From: Varroa destructor
Taxonomy: Eukaryota; Arthropoda; Arachnida; Mesostigmata; Varroidae
Assembly: GCF_002443255.2 (NCBI RefSeq)
Contig: NW_019211455.1
Coordinates: forward strand, 11,130,503 to 11,194,502
Direction: 5' to 3'
DNA: 64,000 bases
Shown here: positions 11,955 to 24,523 of the stretch, piece after piece
Position numbering within the stretch: the first letter of the stretch is position 1
Layout: every line of letters begins with the position of its first letter
The notes under the pieces: model-generated
Seen by the model: the letters and a program-made list of their open reading frames with translations, nothing else
What the model was told of the DNA's origin: nothing
The model's database searches: none
Program-made: the position numbers and the translations under genes

Positions 11955-12054
11955 NNNNNNNNNNNNNNNNNNNNNNNNNNNNNNNNNNNNNNNNNNNNNN
12001 NNNNNNNNNNNNNNNNNNNNNNNNNNNNNNNNNNNNNNNNNNNNNNNNNNNNNN
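11955..12054. other. Assembly gap of exactly 100 N
   Basis: A run of 100 N bases interrupts the sequence. This is the common placeholder for a gap of unknown size, so the true distance between 11954 and 12055 is not known, and frames that cross it are meaningless. Confidence 0.98.
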
Positions 12055-14283
12055 TATAATACTGGCTATTTCAAAAGCTGAGCTCTAAGAAATTATAGCT
12101 TCCTGACATGACCTGGTCCTTGATCAGTATCAGTCTACATGTCCTCAGACGTTTACGGTTTTTGCCCCTATGCACAAAATGAATAAGTCTGGTACTGTGC
12201 GGCACATATTAGAATGATTAAGTATCAAATTGTTATTGGCGATGGGAAGTAAATCAATTAATTCATTCCTAAAAGCAAAACGTCACAAGTTGCCCTCTGA
12301 TGACCGCAAGGCAACGTATTCACGCACAACAAGTTATTCAATACGTCTAGCTGAGTACGAGAGGAGTCTATAAACGTCAGAGTGAATCGAACAACTCAAG
12401 GAAATAGAAAAAGCCTTTTACCTATGAAAGATGTCACAACGTCAGTTTGTTTCATGCTAACACAAATCTCGGTAGAGCTTTGAGGGTGCCGGAAGGTATC
12501 CTTCAGTTCGGGTATAGATTCTATTTCACAAAGTTTATTTGCCACAACTTGGAAACTTCAAAGTACATTTGTTGAAATGGATACAAAACGGCTGAAAAAG
12601 CGCTTTTCGGACTCTGAGAACGTCAAGAAATGGATCTCTTAATATTTGGCTGAAGTCCCAAGCATTCTATCATAAGAAAACTCATGAGCTACGTGATAAC
12701 TGACAAAAAACATAGATAATTATAGCAGTTACTTTGATAATTGAGTTTTTCCTACTAATTTAGAAAGTAAAGCCGAACATTACCCAAAAAGGTTAGTAAA
12801 CTATGCAAAGACCTAAAATAACAAAAAAAAAAACATTAAACCTACATGGATATATCATGGACCGGAAACATTTCATTTAAATATTGTCAAACTTTTTTCT
12901 AAATACGCCCTATTTTTGCATAAACTTACGTTTTGGCTGCAACTACAAGAACCTCGACTAGGTACTGTGATGTTTCCATCACCCTTATAACCGCCCTTGT
13001 GCTATACAAGCAGCTATAGTGCTAAAATATTATGTATATTCGGTAGTGTGATGAGGCTTCCATGGTAATACAGGGTTCTCTACTGTTCTGGGATTCCTAG
13101 TTGTTTCAAAATAAAAAAAAAACAAAAAATAAAAATTATGTCATTACGCAGTGTTGATAAAGATTTCTGTCGTGCAAATACATTGCAATATATGCTGAGC
13201 GAACTGATAAATAGTAGTTAAAAAGCATTTACAAAAAAATTGGCCTTATCGGAGATTTTGCCCTCATAGTTAGGCACAGACTTACAGCTTCGGTTAGCGT
13301 CATAAGCAGCTGGACTTATTAACAAAGCGACATAAATAATTAGGGTATGCGAAATACATAACGGTGCAAAATAATAACTTATGAGTTTTACATTTGCACT
13401 GTATGTCCAACCGCTTTTCCATATATTATGTAACGAAGCTACAGTAGATAGAAGCTAATTTTCGGCAGGAAAGTATCTCGCGACAGTTGAAAGACGTACC
13501 AATGACTTACCATTGAAGACGAGCTTTTATTGGATATAGCACTTGACTATATGATTGCTGCATCTCTTTGTTATAAATGATAATCAGATCTCTGATGTGC
13601 GCTCAGAGATGGTATATACGTATTGCGACATGTACAGACTGATAAATGTATAAGAGGGCATTGTCTGAAAGGTACCGTTCAAGTTGGTTATTAGTGCGTA
13701 GTCTAATGCTATTGTTTTAATCCGGAGACAAATAACTAGCTATAGACCGTTCTTCATTATTCAACGCTTTGTTATTCCGCATGTGATTAAAAGAACTCGA
13801 CTGAATTGCCCAAAATCTTTCATCCGCTGTTTAGTTTGTACGACGCTTAATGGACACAAAAAAATACGATGCGAGTACCTTATCTATTTAACAAATACAC
13901 TGAACATTGCCTTGTGCAGATATTAAACGTATCTAAGGCTTCCCGAGCAAAGGAAGAACAAAACAATATAACGAGCGCCATTATCACCCTACATACTTAA
14001 GGTATCCGTAGGTGGGTGTATTTCTAATATACTTAACCCCCTGACAGTAGTGGCAATCTTCTCGGACAAGTTCTACGCTCCTTTGCACAGATTTTGACCC
14101 ATTCCGTTCGCTATCTTTTTCCTTCGCCCAGTCCTCTGAGCGCTGCGAGTCGAACAGCAACGATAACATAATCCTGACTATCCGATACCAATTTATATCA
14201 GGCGTTGTCGTCTTGCCAGCTCTCCTAGCAGCCTTTTCTTTACTCCGGCGCCTCTCGTTGTCACTGTGATGGAATTCCTCTTC

Positions 14284-14290
14284 TATAAAA
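14284..14290 (+). promoter_or_regulatory. TATA-box-like motif
   Basis: TATAAAA lies in a GC-rich block, which makes it more notable than the same motif in AT-rich DNA. A start about 30 bases downstream would fall just before the ATG at 14319, giving an almost absent leader, which argues against simple use for that ORF. Confidence 0.15.
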
Positions 14291-14318
14291 GCCCACTCGT
14301 TGCTCCGCGTCCGTTACA

Positions 14319-14402
14319 ATGTATCTGTCCGGTGGTTCAACACACCCCGACATGGATTTGGAAGTCCGACAGCCCTTCTCCTGCACTCTGCGCTGTCTCT
14401 AG
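14319..14402 (+). CDS. 27-residue small ORF downstream of a TATA-like motif
   Basis: ATG at 14319 to TAG at 14400-14402 encodes 27 residues with two cysteines near the C terminus. It is listed only for its position after the TATA-like motif. There is no homology, and no evidence of translation can be seen in the sequence. Confidence 0.1.
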   Translation: MYLSGGSTHPDMDLEVRQPFSCTLRCL

Positions 14403-14961
14403 AACAGCCGAGCTAGCTGTACTCGGTGTACTCGGTGGGTAGCAGGGCAAATGATCATCATGAGCGGAGGTCAATGGAAAACTTCTGAGCATGATTAAGC
14501 GACCCACAGCCTGACAGTTCGGAGTTTAGCCGTTGGACTGGTGCACTTTTTTCAAACAGCGTGTCTGCCCCTACCACGCCTTCTTCTATCTCAGTTTACT
14601 TCCCTGCGTTCTCTGGCTCTTGCCACCGCCGGGGAAGAAAGGCCTCGCTGCGTTTCACGTTCTAAATCCTACCCCCGAGCCCCACTTGGTCTCAGCCGGT
14701 GCTCCCGGGGGAGATAGTCTGAAACAAATTGAGCTAGGCGACTGCTGCCAGATGACTTCGGCGTCAAGCGCCCTCTCTGCCGTCATCGGTGCTACTAAAG
14801 TGTACGGTCAGCAGCGCAAACAGTAGCAGTCGCATCCTTGCAGAGCCTCCGAAGCGAGCGGGCGCGAGGTCATTACGGGGCTTTTGGGGTCTGGGCTAGC
14901 AGATCGGGCAGGAGACCCCACTGGCTCAGAAATAGTGAGAAGAAACACAGAGACGGGAGAA

Positions 14962-14972
14962 GGGGGGGGGGG
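14962..14972 (+). repeat. G11 homopolymer
   Basis: Eleven consecutive G bases in a purine-rich stretch. Runs like this are prone to sequencing and replication slippage. Confidence 0.9.
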
Positions 14973-15054
14973 TCGCAACCTTGTAGAACTAAGGAAAAAG
15001 CCGAAGAATGGGCTGATCAAAGCAGTGCAAATGGAGGACAACGAACCGGGAATG

Positions 15055-15072
15055 TTTTTTAAAAAAAAAAAA
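15055..15072 (+). repeat. T6A12 run
   Basis: Six T followed directly by twelve A, at the end of a GC-rich segment. The A run could be a retroposed tail, but no target-site duplication or element body was identified. Confidence 0.8.
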
Positions 15073-16526
15073 GATCTTTCTTAGTGCGTGGTGAAGCAGA
15101 ATCACGCCGAAGAAGTAACCAATGGCAGTCTACCAGTCGCTGCCATCCCTATCTGATGAATTGGCTCCCACAATGAACTTAGATTCTGCTAGAAGTGGTC
15201 TCGTTGCGTCACTAGTTTCTCCCCTCATTGGGTAACAAGTTGTCGATACATTTTTTCGTTTTATTCCGCCGCCGCCGTCGCAGCCACCATCTCCACAGGC
15301 ATCAATGTTCCTGCGGACGCTGGAAAAGCTTGTGCCTCCGACAGGCCAACCCATACCTGCCGCACATTGTTCGTTACTTGCATTGCTTTTTGCCGCTACG
15401 ATGAAGTCATTGATGTATAATGGAGCTTTTACCTCATTTCAAGAAAAAGAAGATTGAAGGTAGAGAAACCCTGAGAGGAGATTTAACCCTAACAGCAGCG
15501 GAGAAAAAGGTGGAGCTGCAGTTGGAGGTGGTGGCTGGATGGATACGAATATAAAGATTGACAGTGGCAGTATACGTAGCAGGACTAGGAGTAGCGGCTT
15601 CGGTTCGAACTTCGTTGCTAGTAGCGGTAACAGCAGCGTGAACGAACATAGGTCCACAATAGGCAAACTCTATTGACGTTACTGCCGCTGGTACGCACGT
15701 GAGTATTATTCCAGTAGACGTACTTCAACTGACTGGTTAGCTGGCATTAAACTTTACATTTCTATGTTCTTGCCTCTCTCTCATGAGCGCGCGTGTACGG
15801 TTTGTAACCCCCTGTCTCAACTCTATTACGCCTCAATTCTGTACCACTCCGCCTATGTTCTGTGCGTAGTTTTGAATCCATCTGACACGTACGTATTTTG
15901 TCTATGCGTTAGAGAGAGTTACTTCAACAACTTTCTTTTCGTAATCGGGAGAAGCTGGCTTGGCTTGAGACTGACAGCCAGGGGCGTACGGCACCACTAA
16001 CCGAAAGGCAAAGACTGAACTTCTGTGTTTTTAAAATGACTTCGGAACCATGTGCAGCGCGACTGCAGTTGAGGAATAAAGGGGTAGAAATCTGTGCTTT
16101 CCTTATATGACGGAAAAAACAAATCGAAGGAACTGGAGGATACTGAGCTCCGACAGTGAAACAGAGACAAACTTAAGTCAAATCAGTAGACCGGGAAAGA
16201 GCACAGGGCGCTGATTATCGCTGAACAAAGAGAAAAACTGTAGAACACAACATTAGCGGACAATCTACACATGTAACTGGTGGCTGTAAACCACTGGTAT
16301 ATTTCGTTTGTATTAGTTTAAGCATTCTCCAAACATCAATATTCTTTAGTGATACTCACGCGTGTTAATTTAACCATACATAATATATACAAACTAAATC
16401 GTTCACATATGGTGGGTAGCTAATGATGCTAAGAGTCGAGAACAAAGAACTTTTATTTTCTTTTGAGATATAAACTTAGGAAATCGGGGTAACATCAATC
16501 GCAAAGATTGCCTAGGCGGCCTTACC

Positions 16527-16600
16527 TGGCTCCGTGATAGCTCAATGGGTAACGTATTTGCCTGCTAATGTGAGGGATACGTTTTTACTTCGTTTTATGT
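16527..16600 (+). repeat. tRNA-like segment, candidate degenerate tRNA or SINE head
   Basis: The segment begins with GGCTCCG, contains TAGCTCAATGGG (a match to the Pol III box A consensus TRGCNNAGYNNG) and continues through TTTGCCTGCTAA, like an anticodon arm, to a decayed T-arm-like region near 16573-16595 where the expected GGTTCGANTCC is absent. The combination resembles the 5' head of tRNA-derived SINEs seen in many invertebrates. Only one copy is in the window. On the - strand the same bases form a splice-like exon (TTAG|CAGG to CCAG|GTAAGG), which I take as coincidence or exonised repeat. Confidence 0.4.
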
Positions 16601-17270
16601 GGGGAGCGAACCGTCTTATGGAATGCCCAACGGCGATGCCGGACGTAAAACACGAAACAGAAAGATTTTCTCATTTAGTCAATTATTATTCAATGCAGTT
16701 GCTTGCTATTGTTACATTCTGACTTTAATCGACGTAACCGGGACTGAATCTGTTAACGTATCGGCCATCGTTAACTGTTGCTCCGTGAACGTCGCAATTA
16801 CCAAGTAACGTGCTTTCCGTGCCGGCTTTCTTGGCTATACTGGGGAACTTAAAGTAAGTATAAGTGAACAAGTTTACCCTACGCAAATTTGCTACAAAGG
16901 GTCCCGGCTCATTTGGCCTTGCCATTCCCGATCTCTCTTGAGCGTTGGACCCAGGGACGGCTAACATTCGGCTAGCATTGATTTTTTCATCTAGTTATCT
17001 TTTAGTGACATAAAAAGTATATCATGATCTATGATTGCATTAACCTGGTTGGTACACGATCGTAGATTTTTGCGTCCATGTTACTAGATAGCAGTGTGAA
17101 AATTTCTAGGTCCGATAATGCTATTTAACGACTCATCGACAAACAAGCTCAGTCAAATTGTACTCAATACGATATAAAACAGAAGCGTCTTAATAAACTG
17201 CATAGAAAATCAGTTTCGGTACGTTTACTTTAATAGTCAACTTATACACGTTATGACATAGCAGCCATAA

Positions 17271-17292
17271 CAGCAGCAGCAGCAGTAGCAGC
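17271..17292 (+). repeat. CAG microsatellite
   Basis: Five pure CAG units followed by TAG and another CAG. It would read as polyglutamine in one frame, but that frame is interrupted by the TAG unit. Confidence 0.85.
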
Positions 17293-17326
17293 AAGTATAC
17301 GTTCACCGTCTATCCAATACAATGTT

Positions 17327-17607
17327 TTGAATTGCTTTCTCATTGCATTGATGTGTTGCTGCACAAGTCAATGCGCATGCATATATATCCATAGGCACTT
17401 AATGTTACGTCTATCAATGCTGAATTATCAAGCACCTATCGCAACGTATGGCTATACATACACTGAAGCTCTTGTTCGTACTGCTAGGAGCATACGAAAA
17501 CTGGATACGATTCTACGTACAGCTGCTAACCTTGCTCTCGATAGAATTCTGCATTTATCGGAATATCAAAGTGCACTCAAGACTGTACCAGCAATCTCCG
17601 TCGTAAG
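17327..17607 (+). CDS. Candidate coding segment, possible retroelement remnant or exon
   Basis: The frame is open from 17327 (TTG; an ATG lies at 17419) to 17638 and can be cut at TCGTAAG|GTACTG (donor GT at 17608). Around residues 37-43 it has the order Pro-Ile-x-Thr-Tyr-Gly. It continues with Arg-Lys-Leu-Asp, then Leu-Arg-Thr-Ala-Ala, and ends with Ala-Leu-x-x-x-Pro. This order recalls the thumb and C-terminal region of non-LTR reverse transcriptases, which typically read like YG...LE..QR.A...P. The catalytic FADD box is not present nearby. A second frame at 17543-17710 is also open and hydrophilic. It could instead be an ordinary exon. Confidence 0.22.
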
Positions 17608-20600
17608 GTACTGGCTTTTGCTAGTGACCTGCGCATAAAAAAGGAAAAGTGTGGATGGGATTTGCCTCCCCATCCCGAACAAGCTACTTGCTGCGATGCG
17701 GGCGACTGGTGACAGCGGAATATCCACGCTGTAATTTCATTACTTTGACGGATCCTCTAGGCAGGCCATTGCTCTGGTTGGATACGGCAGGCCAAGAATG
17801 AAACTCTACCCCAAAGCTGGAACCTTAAATGCCACCGGTTCAATACGATTGGAATCAGGCCCCGCAAGCATCTCGGTAGTTGAACTTAAGGAATGACGCA
17901 GCCGTTTCTTCTTCGCTCAGAGGCTATCTGCTATCCCCTACCTAGTTCTTGGAGATTGGAGAGAATCGCTTTTGGTACTACGCTTTTGCTATGTCAGATA
18001 TCAGTCGAAGCTATCTGTGAGCCGATGAAGACGTGGGGAACAAAGCAAAGAGCGCAGAGACGGGGATCCCCAAATTCCCAACCTCTAAACCAGCTGCTGC
18101 GGCAGCCGCCACGTGTCTTGCAACCTCGATTGTTCGAATGCATTCTTCTACTAAAGACGTAGCACAGAGGAACCCTACCGAGAACAGGCCACATTAGTTC
18201 TTTCTTCGTACATCAACAAGACGAGGCATGGTGCCGTCATTGCGCAGAGAAGTATACATATACACGTACCTATATGAACCGTTGGATCGGTTACTCGATC
18301 CTTTATTAAGTCAGGGACAGCGTGACGCTCTAAATGCGATAGGATTAATGCCGAGACCTCTTGTGGCTATGAGCGGCTACAGGGCTGAGCTGTACAACTG
18401 TGCAGCTACAGAACGCCAAATAGTAAGGTACCGTATAATATCAGTTGGCACAGCAATTTCTGTGGCATGGTAATTACCGCGACATCATTCATGTGTAAGG
18501 TACCAGTCCTTCTTGGTCTATGATTATATGTGTTATATAGCATAAGCAGTAGAATTCCTTCTCAGTCGCCTGACCTGCACTTTATTAGTCTATATGTCTT
18601 GTAAAGCTAAGTCTACCTATACTACCGATTAGCCCGACCCGTCTACCCTATGCCAATAAAAGCTCTTTTATCGCCTCAAGCCGTTAATCCACTTCGACAT
18701 ACACATACGACTCCTCAATGTTGTGCCAGCCCGGGGTTTTCGGCCACGTTTATACCACTAGCCATTACTGTCGATAACGTATTACCTTCAACATTTTCTT
18801 CATTTCTATCTATATATAAAGAATATGGATACGTATCGGATGGCCGGCCATTGATACTGGGAGGGACGTCGTAGGACAAACAGGTGTGAACGTATTGTGA
18901 CAGAGGGAAAAGGGGCCGCCAAGCCTCACTATCATTTGTTGCCATCCCGTGCTAGCCTCGTTTCCGTTCTTTGAAGTGTGTAGGGACTGCATGCGAAGAA
19001 AAGGCGGAAGACAGCCAAGCCAAGAAGACACTACTGATTGACTGGATGGCTAGCTATAAAGAAGAAATGGACGCGCTTTTGGAAGTAAGGAGACAGTGAG
19101 CACCCAACGAGCTGTGTAGAAAATCTAGGAAAACGGCTTGCCCTGCAGGGGACTAGAGAACGGGCTCACAGGCTGTCGAGCTGGCGGGCAAGCGACGCCA
19201 CAGGCGACCCATCGCTTGCCTGGCCTACCACCACTTTACGAAGCAGCCATGAAAAGAGATTGGGTGGTAGCAGAGCCCAGATGACAGTGCGGCTAAGCGA
19301 TGGCGGTGGCGAGGAGGATCCGGCCGTCTCGAAGGGGCTCGTCGTACGTATCCTGTGTAGAGATGTACTGAATTGTTTCGTGTTCGTCCGTCTCGACGTC
19401 GAGGGATCCCATGCGAGCCGCCCATCGTAAAACAGTTGGGCGAGAAAGCGGTTGGGGAAGCAGCACCAGCAGCGGGACCTCTGAGTCTTTGAGTGAAGAG
19501 TCTATAGATAGCGGCGGTCCCGGCGTCAAGAACTGTAGAGAACTGGGGAGTAGAACATAGAAGGCTATGGCCCGCCGAAAACTCGGCAGCACACTGAGTT
19601 CGGAGGATGGATAATAGCGGCAGCTTGCTGAAGGTGTTCAAGCAGCCTGCTGGGAGGAAGAAAGACTTCCTCAGTAGAGGTTCTTTACTAAGACATCCCG
19701 ACTAGGTGGTCCCTCTTTCTCACTTTCTCTCTAGCTCGCTGACTGCTTTAGCCAGCGGCCTACGTCAGGGTCGGCAGCTAACCCTCCTAACTGTCTCTTT
19801 TTCGTGTCCGCGTGTTTAGCCATCGTCGTTCTGAAGGCACAAGGGCCATAGATTTCTATCAGGCCTATTCGGCTCGGCCTTTGGCTGGCTCTTAGCTATC
19901 TTCTCTCCCTTTTAAATCCTGGCGTCTTATCTCGGGTGGATGACGGAGGATGAGGCAGCGTCGGCTGCGGGGACAACGACGTCACTCTTATCCGAAACAG
20001 AAGATGTGGATGAGAGGAGTGTTCTAAGAAAAAGTTAGGTAGCAGATCAGCAGGATGAGTGGAACAGAAGAACCGTAGGAGAAACGAAGGATAGAATAGT
20101 AGCAAGCAGCAGCTCTTCGTCAAGAGCGCTGTGCTGCCTGAGTAGAGTATAGTATCGAGAATAACGGTGGGTTCATTCACACACCGTTCACAGGCCCTTT
20201 TGCCTGGCTTCTCCTGAAAAGACGACAACAGCTCTCCAGTAGCGAAGTGGTGCAACGAATGGAAAGAAAAATTGAGACTAGTGGCAAAGCGATAGGGGCT
20301 GCAGAAATAGCTGGGGTAATTTCATCATGCTGCGGTGCCTCAATACCAATATCAGTAGTGTCTCAATGCGGTATACAATCCCCACACACGACCAAACAGG
20401 ACCATTTTCTCAGTCCCGGTTTTGTTGGGTTTCAGCGCGATTTGTTCTGATCGACTATTTTACGTCCAATTGTGCTGAACAGTGTTAGTCTAGTTAGAAA
20501 AGTGCATCACAATTACAGCTAGAATGATTATATCTGGTAAGCAGCTTAATGATGTCAACAAGACACGGATGGACATGATAAATATCGTAGAAGCATATGT

Positions 20601-23021
20601 TCTCAGAAAACTTTAATTTGTCCAAATAGGGTTTCCGTCTACAGGTTCTTAAAACACAACCGGTACAAGTATGATATTACTTTGACGGACTGAAGAAGCA
20701 GCGTGTGTGTACACGATTAAGTCAGTGTTGAGATAGAAACGAATTCTCTTACACACACAACACTTCTCAAGGCATAAGCAATTTCGTGTCTCCATATCAA
20801 CGTGACGCGAGATCTCCGTCGCAGCCGTTTTACCATCTCACCGATTACGACTGTACACTGGAGATAACCATGCCTGAGGCCCTGCTAGAGAGATGCATGT
20901 CACCTCTAGGAACGCATCATGTAATATGTCACTGCTACGTGTTCCGGGAAACGCTGCTGGCTGCGTTTTGTGCTCCGTCTTCTTTGGTCTACGTGCAGTC
21001 GGCAGCGTGTTGAACAAACATATCAGAAACACGGAACGTATAGTTTCCATCAAGAAAAGACAATGATGTGCAAAAAGTAGTGGCTAACACTAAAAGGCCG
21101 GCGGTAGAAAAAGCAAGCGAGAGGCCGCCAACATTGTAGTTGACCCTCCCGCCCCCTCATTCGTGAGAATAACAAGAGCGCCGTTATTAGGGCATCGGCC
21201 ATCGTCAGTACGTTGGTCGAACATCCGCTGGCGAGGGTTGGCAAATCAAGGGCAAATGTTGGGCCTTCAATGTTCCTTTTTGCGAACGCTAGAAGGCTGC
21301 AGAAGCAGCTGCAGCAGAAGACGAAAAAGGAGAACAATGGGAAGAAAGAAGATGAAGCGCGACCGGTGATGAGGGGATGTACGTCGGTCAGTCGGTTAGT
21401 GCGTCCATCCATACAACAGCTTTCCCCGGAGGCCTGGCGGGGCTAGGCTAGACAGGCGAAGGAGGCCACCAGGCATAGCTTCGCGTCGACCAATCACGGT
21501 AGGCCCCTAAAACGCTCGACCAGTCAGCGTCTGCCAACCAAAAGCCTCTCCACTCCGTCGGCGACGTTCCCTTCTTCACCATTTTGACCTCTCCCTGCGT
21601 CTCTCTCCTTTTGCTTACCGTTTTTTTCTTTTCATCTTCTTCCTTCTCCACTCAGCCGAAGCCAGTTCGTGCGTCCCCTTCTATACGCCGGTCGTTTCGG
21701 CACGTTTACTTAATCCCACCAGCTGCGCCCCTATTGCCATTGCCCTTTGGAGGCAATAGCACCGTCTTTTACTGCTTCTTCTTGCTCCTTCTCGAAGCTG
21801 CTCAACCCCTCGTTTTCCTTCTCAATTCCTTTCTTTTTCTGCCATCTCTTTTACCCGGTCTCTTCGGCGGTTCGAAAGAAAGTTTGAGAAACATATCCCG
21901 AGTCTGGTTCTCTCGGCTTCTACTACGACCAGGCCAAACCGGGCCGTCCGTCCGTCGTTTTCCAACGGTACAGGCCCACGTACACACATAACCGGCCACG
22001 TCCGTAGACTCCCACGTTGGGCTAGAAAACTGTAGAAACTTGGGGACAAAGTCTTCTGCGATCGTTGAAATGGCTGAAAGAGGGGAGTATCAAATTCGGG
22101 TTACGACAAAGCGGCACACAACGTTTCGGTACCCTGCTGGCCTTCATCTTAAACAATTATTTCGTTTTGCTGCACAGTTCCGTTCTGTGCTCAGGACGCT
22201 CTAAGTGCTAGCTATAGCTCCAGGATCTGGCTTGCTTCTCCCGGTCCGTTATTGCTACTCCTCATTCAAGCGAGTTACGGCCGAGGCTACACCGCAGCGT
22301 TTCTACTGATCCCAACCAACCAAGTGGTCGAGCACTACCCAGCTGCCACGACTGCAAGTTTCTTTCACTTATACGACTGAAGCAAAAAGAATCGACCTTA
22401 ACGGCGAGACACTGTTTGGTGCAGCCGGAACCGGTGGATCACTGGGAGACGGGCACATGACCAGGCGCATGGACCAAACATTTGTCATGGGTCGCTCGCA
22501 CAGGAAATAAAATCTATGATGAAGCCAGACGACACAGCAGCGCCGGCTGCAAAACAGGAAAAACAGTAGAAGCGGCAGCAGAAAAAGCAGAAGCAAAGGC
22601 TGGTAGTGGTGGCCGAAAAGGCAGTAATGATGACGCTCACATAGTTTTAGTTTCAAGCGCCGTAACCCCTCTACTGAGTCTCCACGTTTTTCGGACCTAG
22701 CGGTATTGCCAGGAGCCTCTGTACGTTTATACGCGGTTAAGTCTTGCATGCCCCAAATCCAACGCTTTCGTTTATTATGCCTCTCGCGCATCACTCATTC
22801 CGTCAGCTGGCTATGCTTCATCGCTGGTCGACCTGCCCTGACAAAGGGCATTGCCTTGATTTCTTCTCTGGCTTCTCTCGTTTTATACGATACACATAGA
22901 CACAACATGGTTGCATTAGACAAACACTCCTGCTAGAGGTGTAGCATGACCACCTATGTATAACCTTAACATTAAGCACGTAATCTCGAAACTTTGCCGT
23001 ATTGCAAGGACATCATACGTG

Positions 23022-23039
23022 TATATATATATATATATA
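23022..23039 (+). repeat. (TA)9 microsatellite
   Basis: Nine TA units between GTG and GTT. Confidence 0.9.
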
Positions 23040-23139
23040 GTTGGGAAAAAGGAGCAAGCAAGATCTGGTCGCGCCCATGCTCTGAACCCGAGCCTCGCAA
23101 CGAGATCGACCCCCATTCACGTCCTCTTGCCAATGTCTC

Positions 23140-23582
23140 TTGCCGTCTCAAACAGCATTAAATTCATCTTGTTTGTCTGTCTGTCGGCTTGCTACAGCTT
23201 TAAAGCCATCGTATGCAGAGCATCCACCACATAACGTCATACGACTCGTTGTCAGTGTCGTCTCGTTGCGCAATCCAGAACTACCCAACCCATCTATCCT
23301 GAAGCGAACGCACGTGATAGCGCATCCACCAGAGGTCCTTGCTGCTAGCGTGCTACAGGACGCTGTCGCATACAACTCGCCTGCTACTGATACTCTTTCT
23401 GATGGCATTAACCCATTTATTTTGCCTTGCATCCGTTGCTTTCCCGACTCTTCTTCAGTTCTCTCCGCTGCCTGTTTTGTGACCCCACAATATGTGTCCA
23501 AGGCGGTAGACGATTGGAGTTTGCCGCTATGGATTTTAAGCCTAAAGAAGGCATATGAAAAAGGTACAGCTCGGTAGCACAA
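23140..23582. other. Bidirectionally open segment, strand undecided
   Basis: The + frame is open from 23086 to 23577 and could be cut at AAAAAG|GTACAG (GT at 23561). The - frame is open from 23582 to 23148 and carries an acceptor-like pyrimidine tract ending in TTTAG|GC near 23541. Both translations have mixed, protein-like composition without a recognisable domain. One strand may be coding with the other its shadow, or neither. Confidence 0.2.
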
Positions 23583-24408
23583 CGCATCGTAAAGCCTGCA
23601 CCAACAATAGCAGTAACGTCGAATAACGGTGAGTCGGCAGCTTTCACCTTTTCCTGCGACTGCAAGCTTACCACAGTCTAACCTCCTTAGCAGAGAACCA
23701 GTAAGGACTGAATTCTGCAGGGTTTAATCCCAACATTGAGTGGAAAGTAGATGCGTCTGGTGCTGCCGAGCTCTACCTCGGCAATGGCGGCGACTGCTAC
23801 CGCTACTACTGGAAGCTTTCGTGAACCATGACGTATCCGTTGTTCTGACTTCCCACTTGAGCTCTATCAACATTTCTTTTTTGGGATTGCAGCGTGTATT
23901 CTTTGCGGCGCAGAAACAACTGCCGCTGCTTTGTTACCCTGCCAACGCAGCCATTATACCCCTTATATCTGGCAAAAAAACTCTGGAAGAAAGGAACGCA
24001 TCTTCGACGTGTATTGCAAGCGAAACGAGAAACGCACACTCACAATTTTCCATGATCTTCCAGACAAACGTACATGCACACACTCCATAGAAATGTACCT
24101 GCTTAGCCGTTTCGCACTACGTCAAAAGACGCCCAACGACTGATCGACGCCTCGAAGACTCGAAAACCCATAGACGCATCCGGCAATTCACTTTGAAAGT
24201 CGCCAACCACTGCTCTTTCACGCCTACCTTCAGCTTCTATAACCCAGGAAAGCCGGTTAGACGCCGCGGCAGAAATGGCCACAGACTAACAGCGCAATTG
24301 TGGTAGCGCACCCAGCATAAAGTTCGGCCGTGTACTCGTCTGGAAATATTGCTCGGCGGTCGGTCTTCAGCTACCTCTCCATTGTCTGCGTAAGGGTTTG
24401 TGTGAATT

Positions 24409-24445
24409 ATGCTTGAAAGGCAAACAGAATTACTTCATAGTACAG
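24409..24445 (+). CDS. Candidate first coding exon: ATG, 12 codons, strong donor
   Basis: An ATG at 24409 has an in-frame stop (TGA) two codons upstream, so it would be a true initiator. It encodes 12 polar residues and ends at GTACAG|GTAAAA (GT at 24446). It lies at the 3' edge of the long GC-rich block. Its phase (one base left) does not join the exon at 24524, which needs phase 0, so it would belong to a different splice form or be a chance signal. Confidence 0.2.
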
Positions 24446-24523
24446 GTAAAATTCTAACTGCTGAATGAGAGCTTTTTAGGAACTATTTTTTTGTGGATTT
24501 CTATATTGGCTCATATACAACAG

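Larger units (their letters stand above)
10080..13980. other. Mixed then AT-rich stretch
   Basis: 10250-10680 is GC- and pyrimidine-rich with several open frames but no convincing gene. From about 10750 the DNA is AT-rich with dense stops, A/T runs and the assembly gap. Apart from a 113-codon - strand frame (11280-11621) and two hairpins (11224 and 11681), I see nothing to annotate. Confidence 0.45.
13980..16000. other. GC-richer block, no firm gene
   Basis: GC-richer DNA with many CpGs between about 14030 and 15100, then mixed sequence to 16000. It includes an 11-base G run, an A12 run and a TATA-like motif with a small ORF. Several frames on both strands are open, but none is distinctive. 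It may be promoter or leader sequence, though no splice donor clearly closes it. Confidence 0.4.
17640..24400. other. Long GC-richer block with purine/pyrimidine strand asymmetry
   Basis: GC-richer DNA with AT-rich breaks near 18470-18700 and 20450-20760. Marked pyrimidine-rich runs lie at about 19690-19735 and 21580-21850 and contain no long simple repeat. Many overlapping frames of 60-145 codons are open on both strands, a mark of low stop density rather than of genes. No gene is assigned, except that the last part may be the leader of the candidate exon at 24409. Confidence 0.45.

Noticed and set aside
11830..12081. Open frame crossing the assembly gap
   Set aside because: Includes 100 N bases, so the reading frame has no meaning.
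22369..22794. 141-codon - strand frame with a Leu/Phe-rich stretch
   Set aside because: The hydrophobic run is the complement of a purine-rich, AG-repeat-like segment rather than a credible membrane helix.
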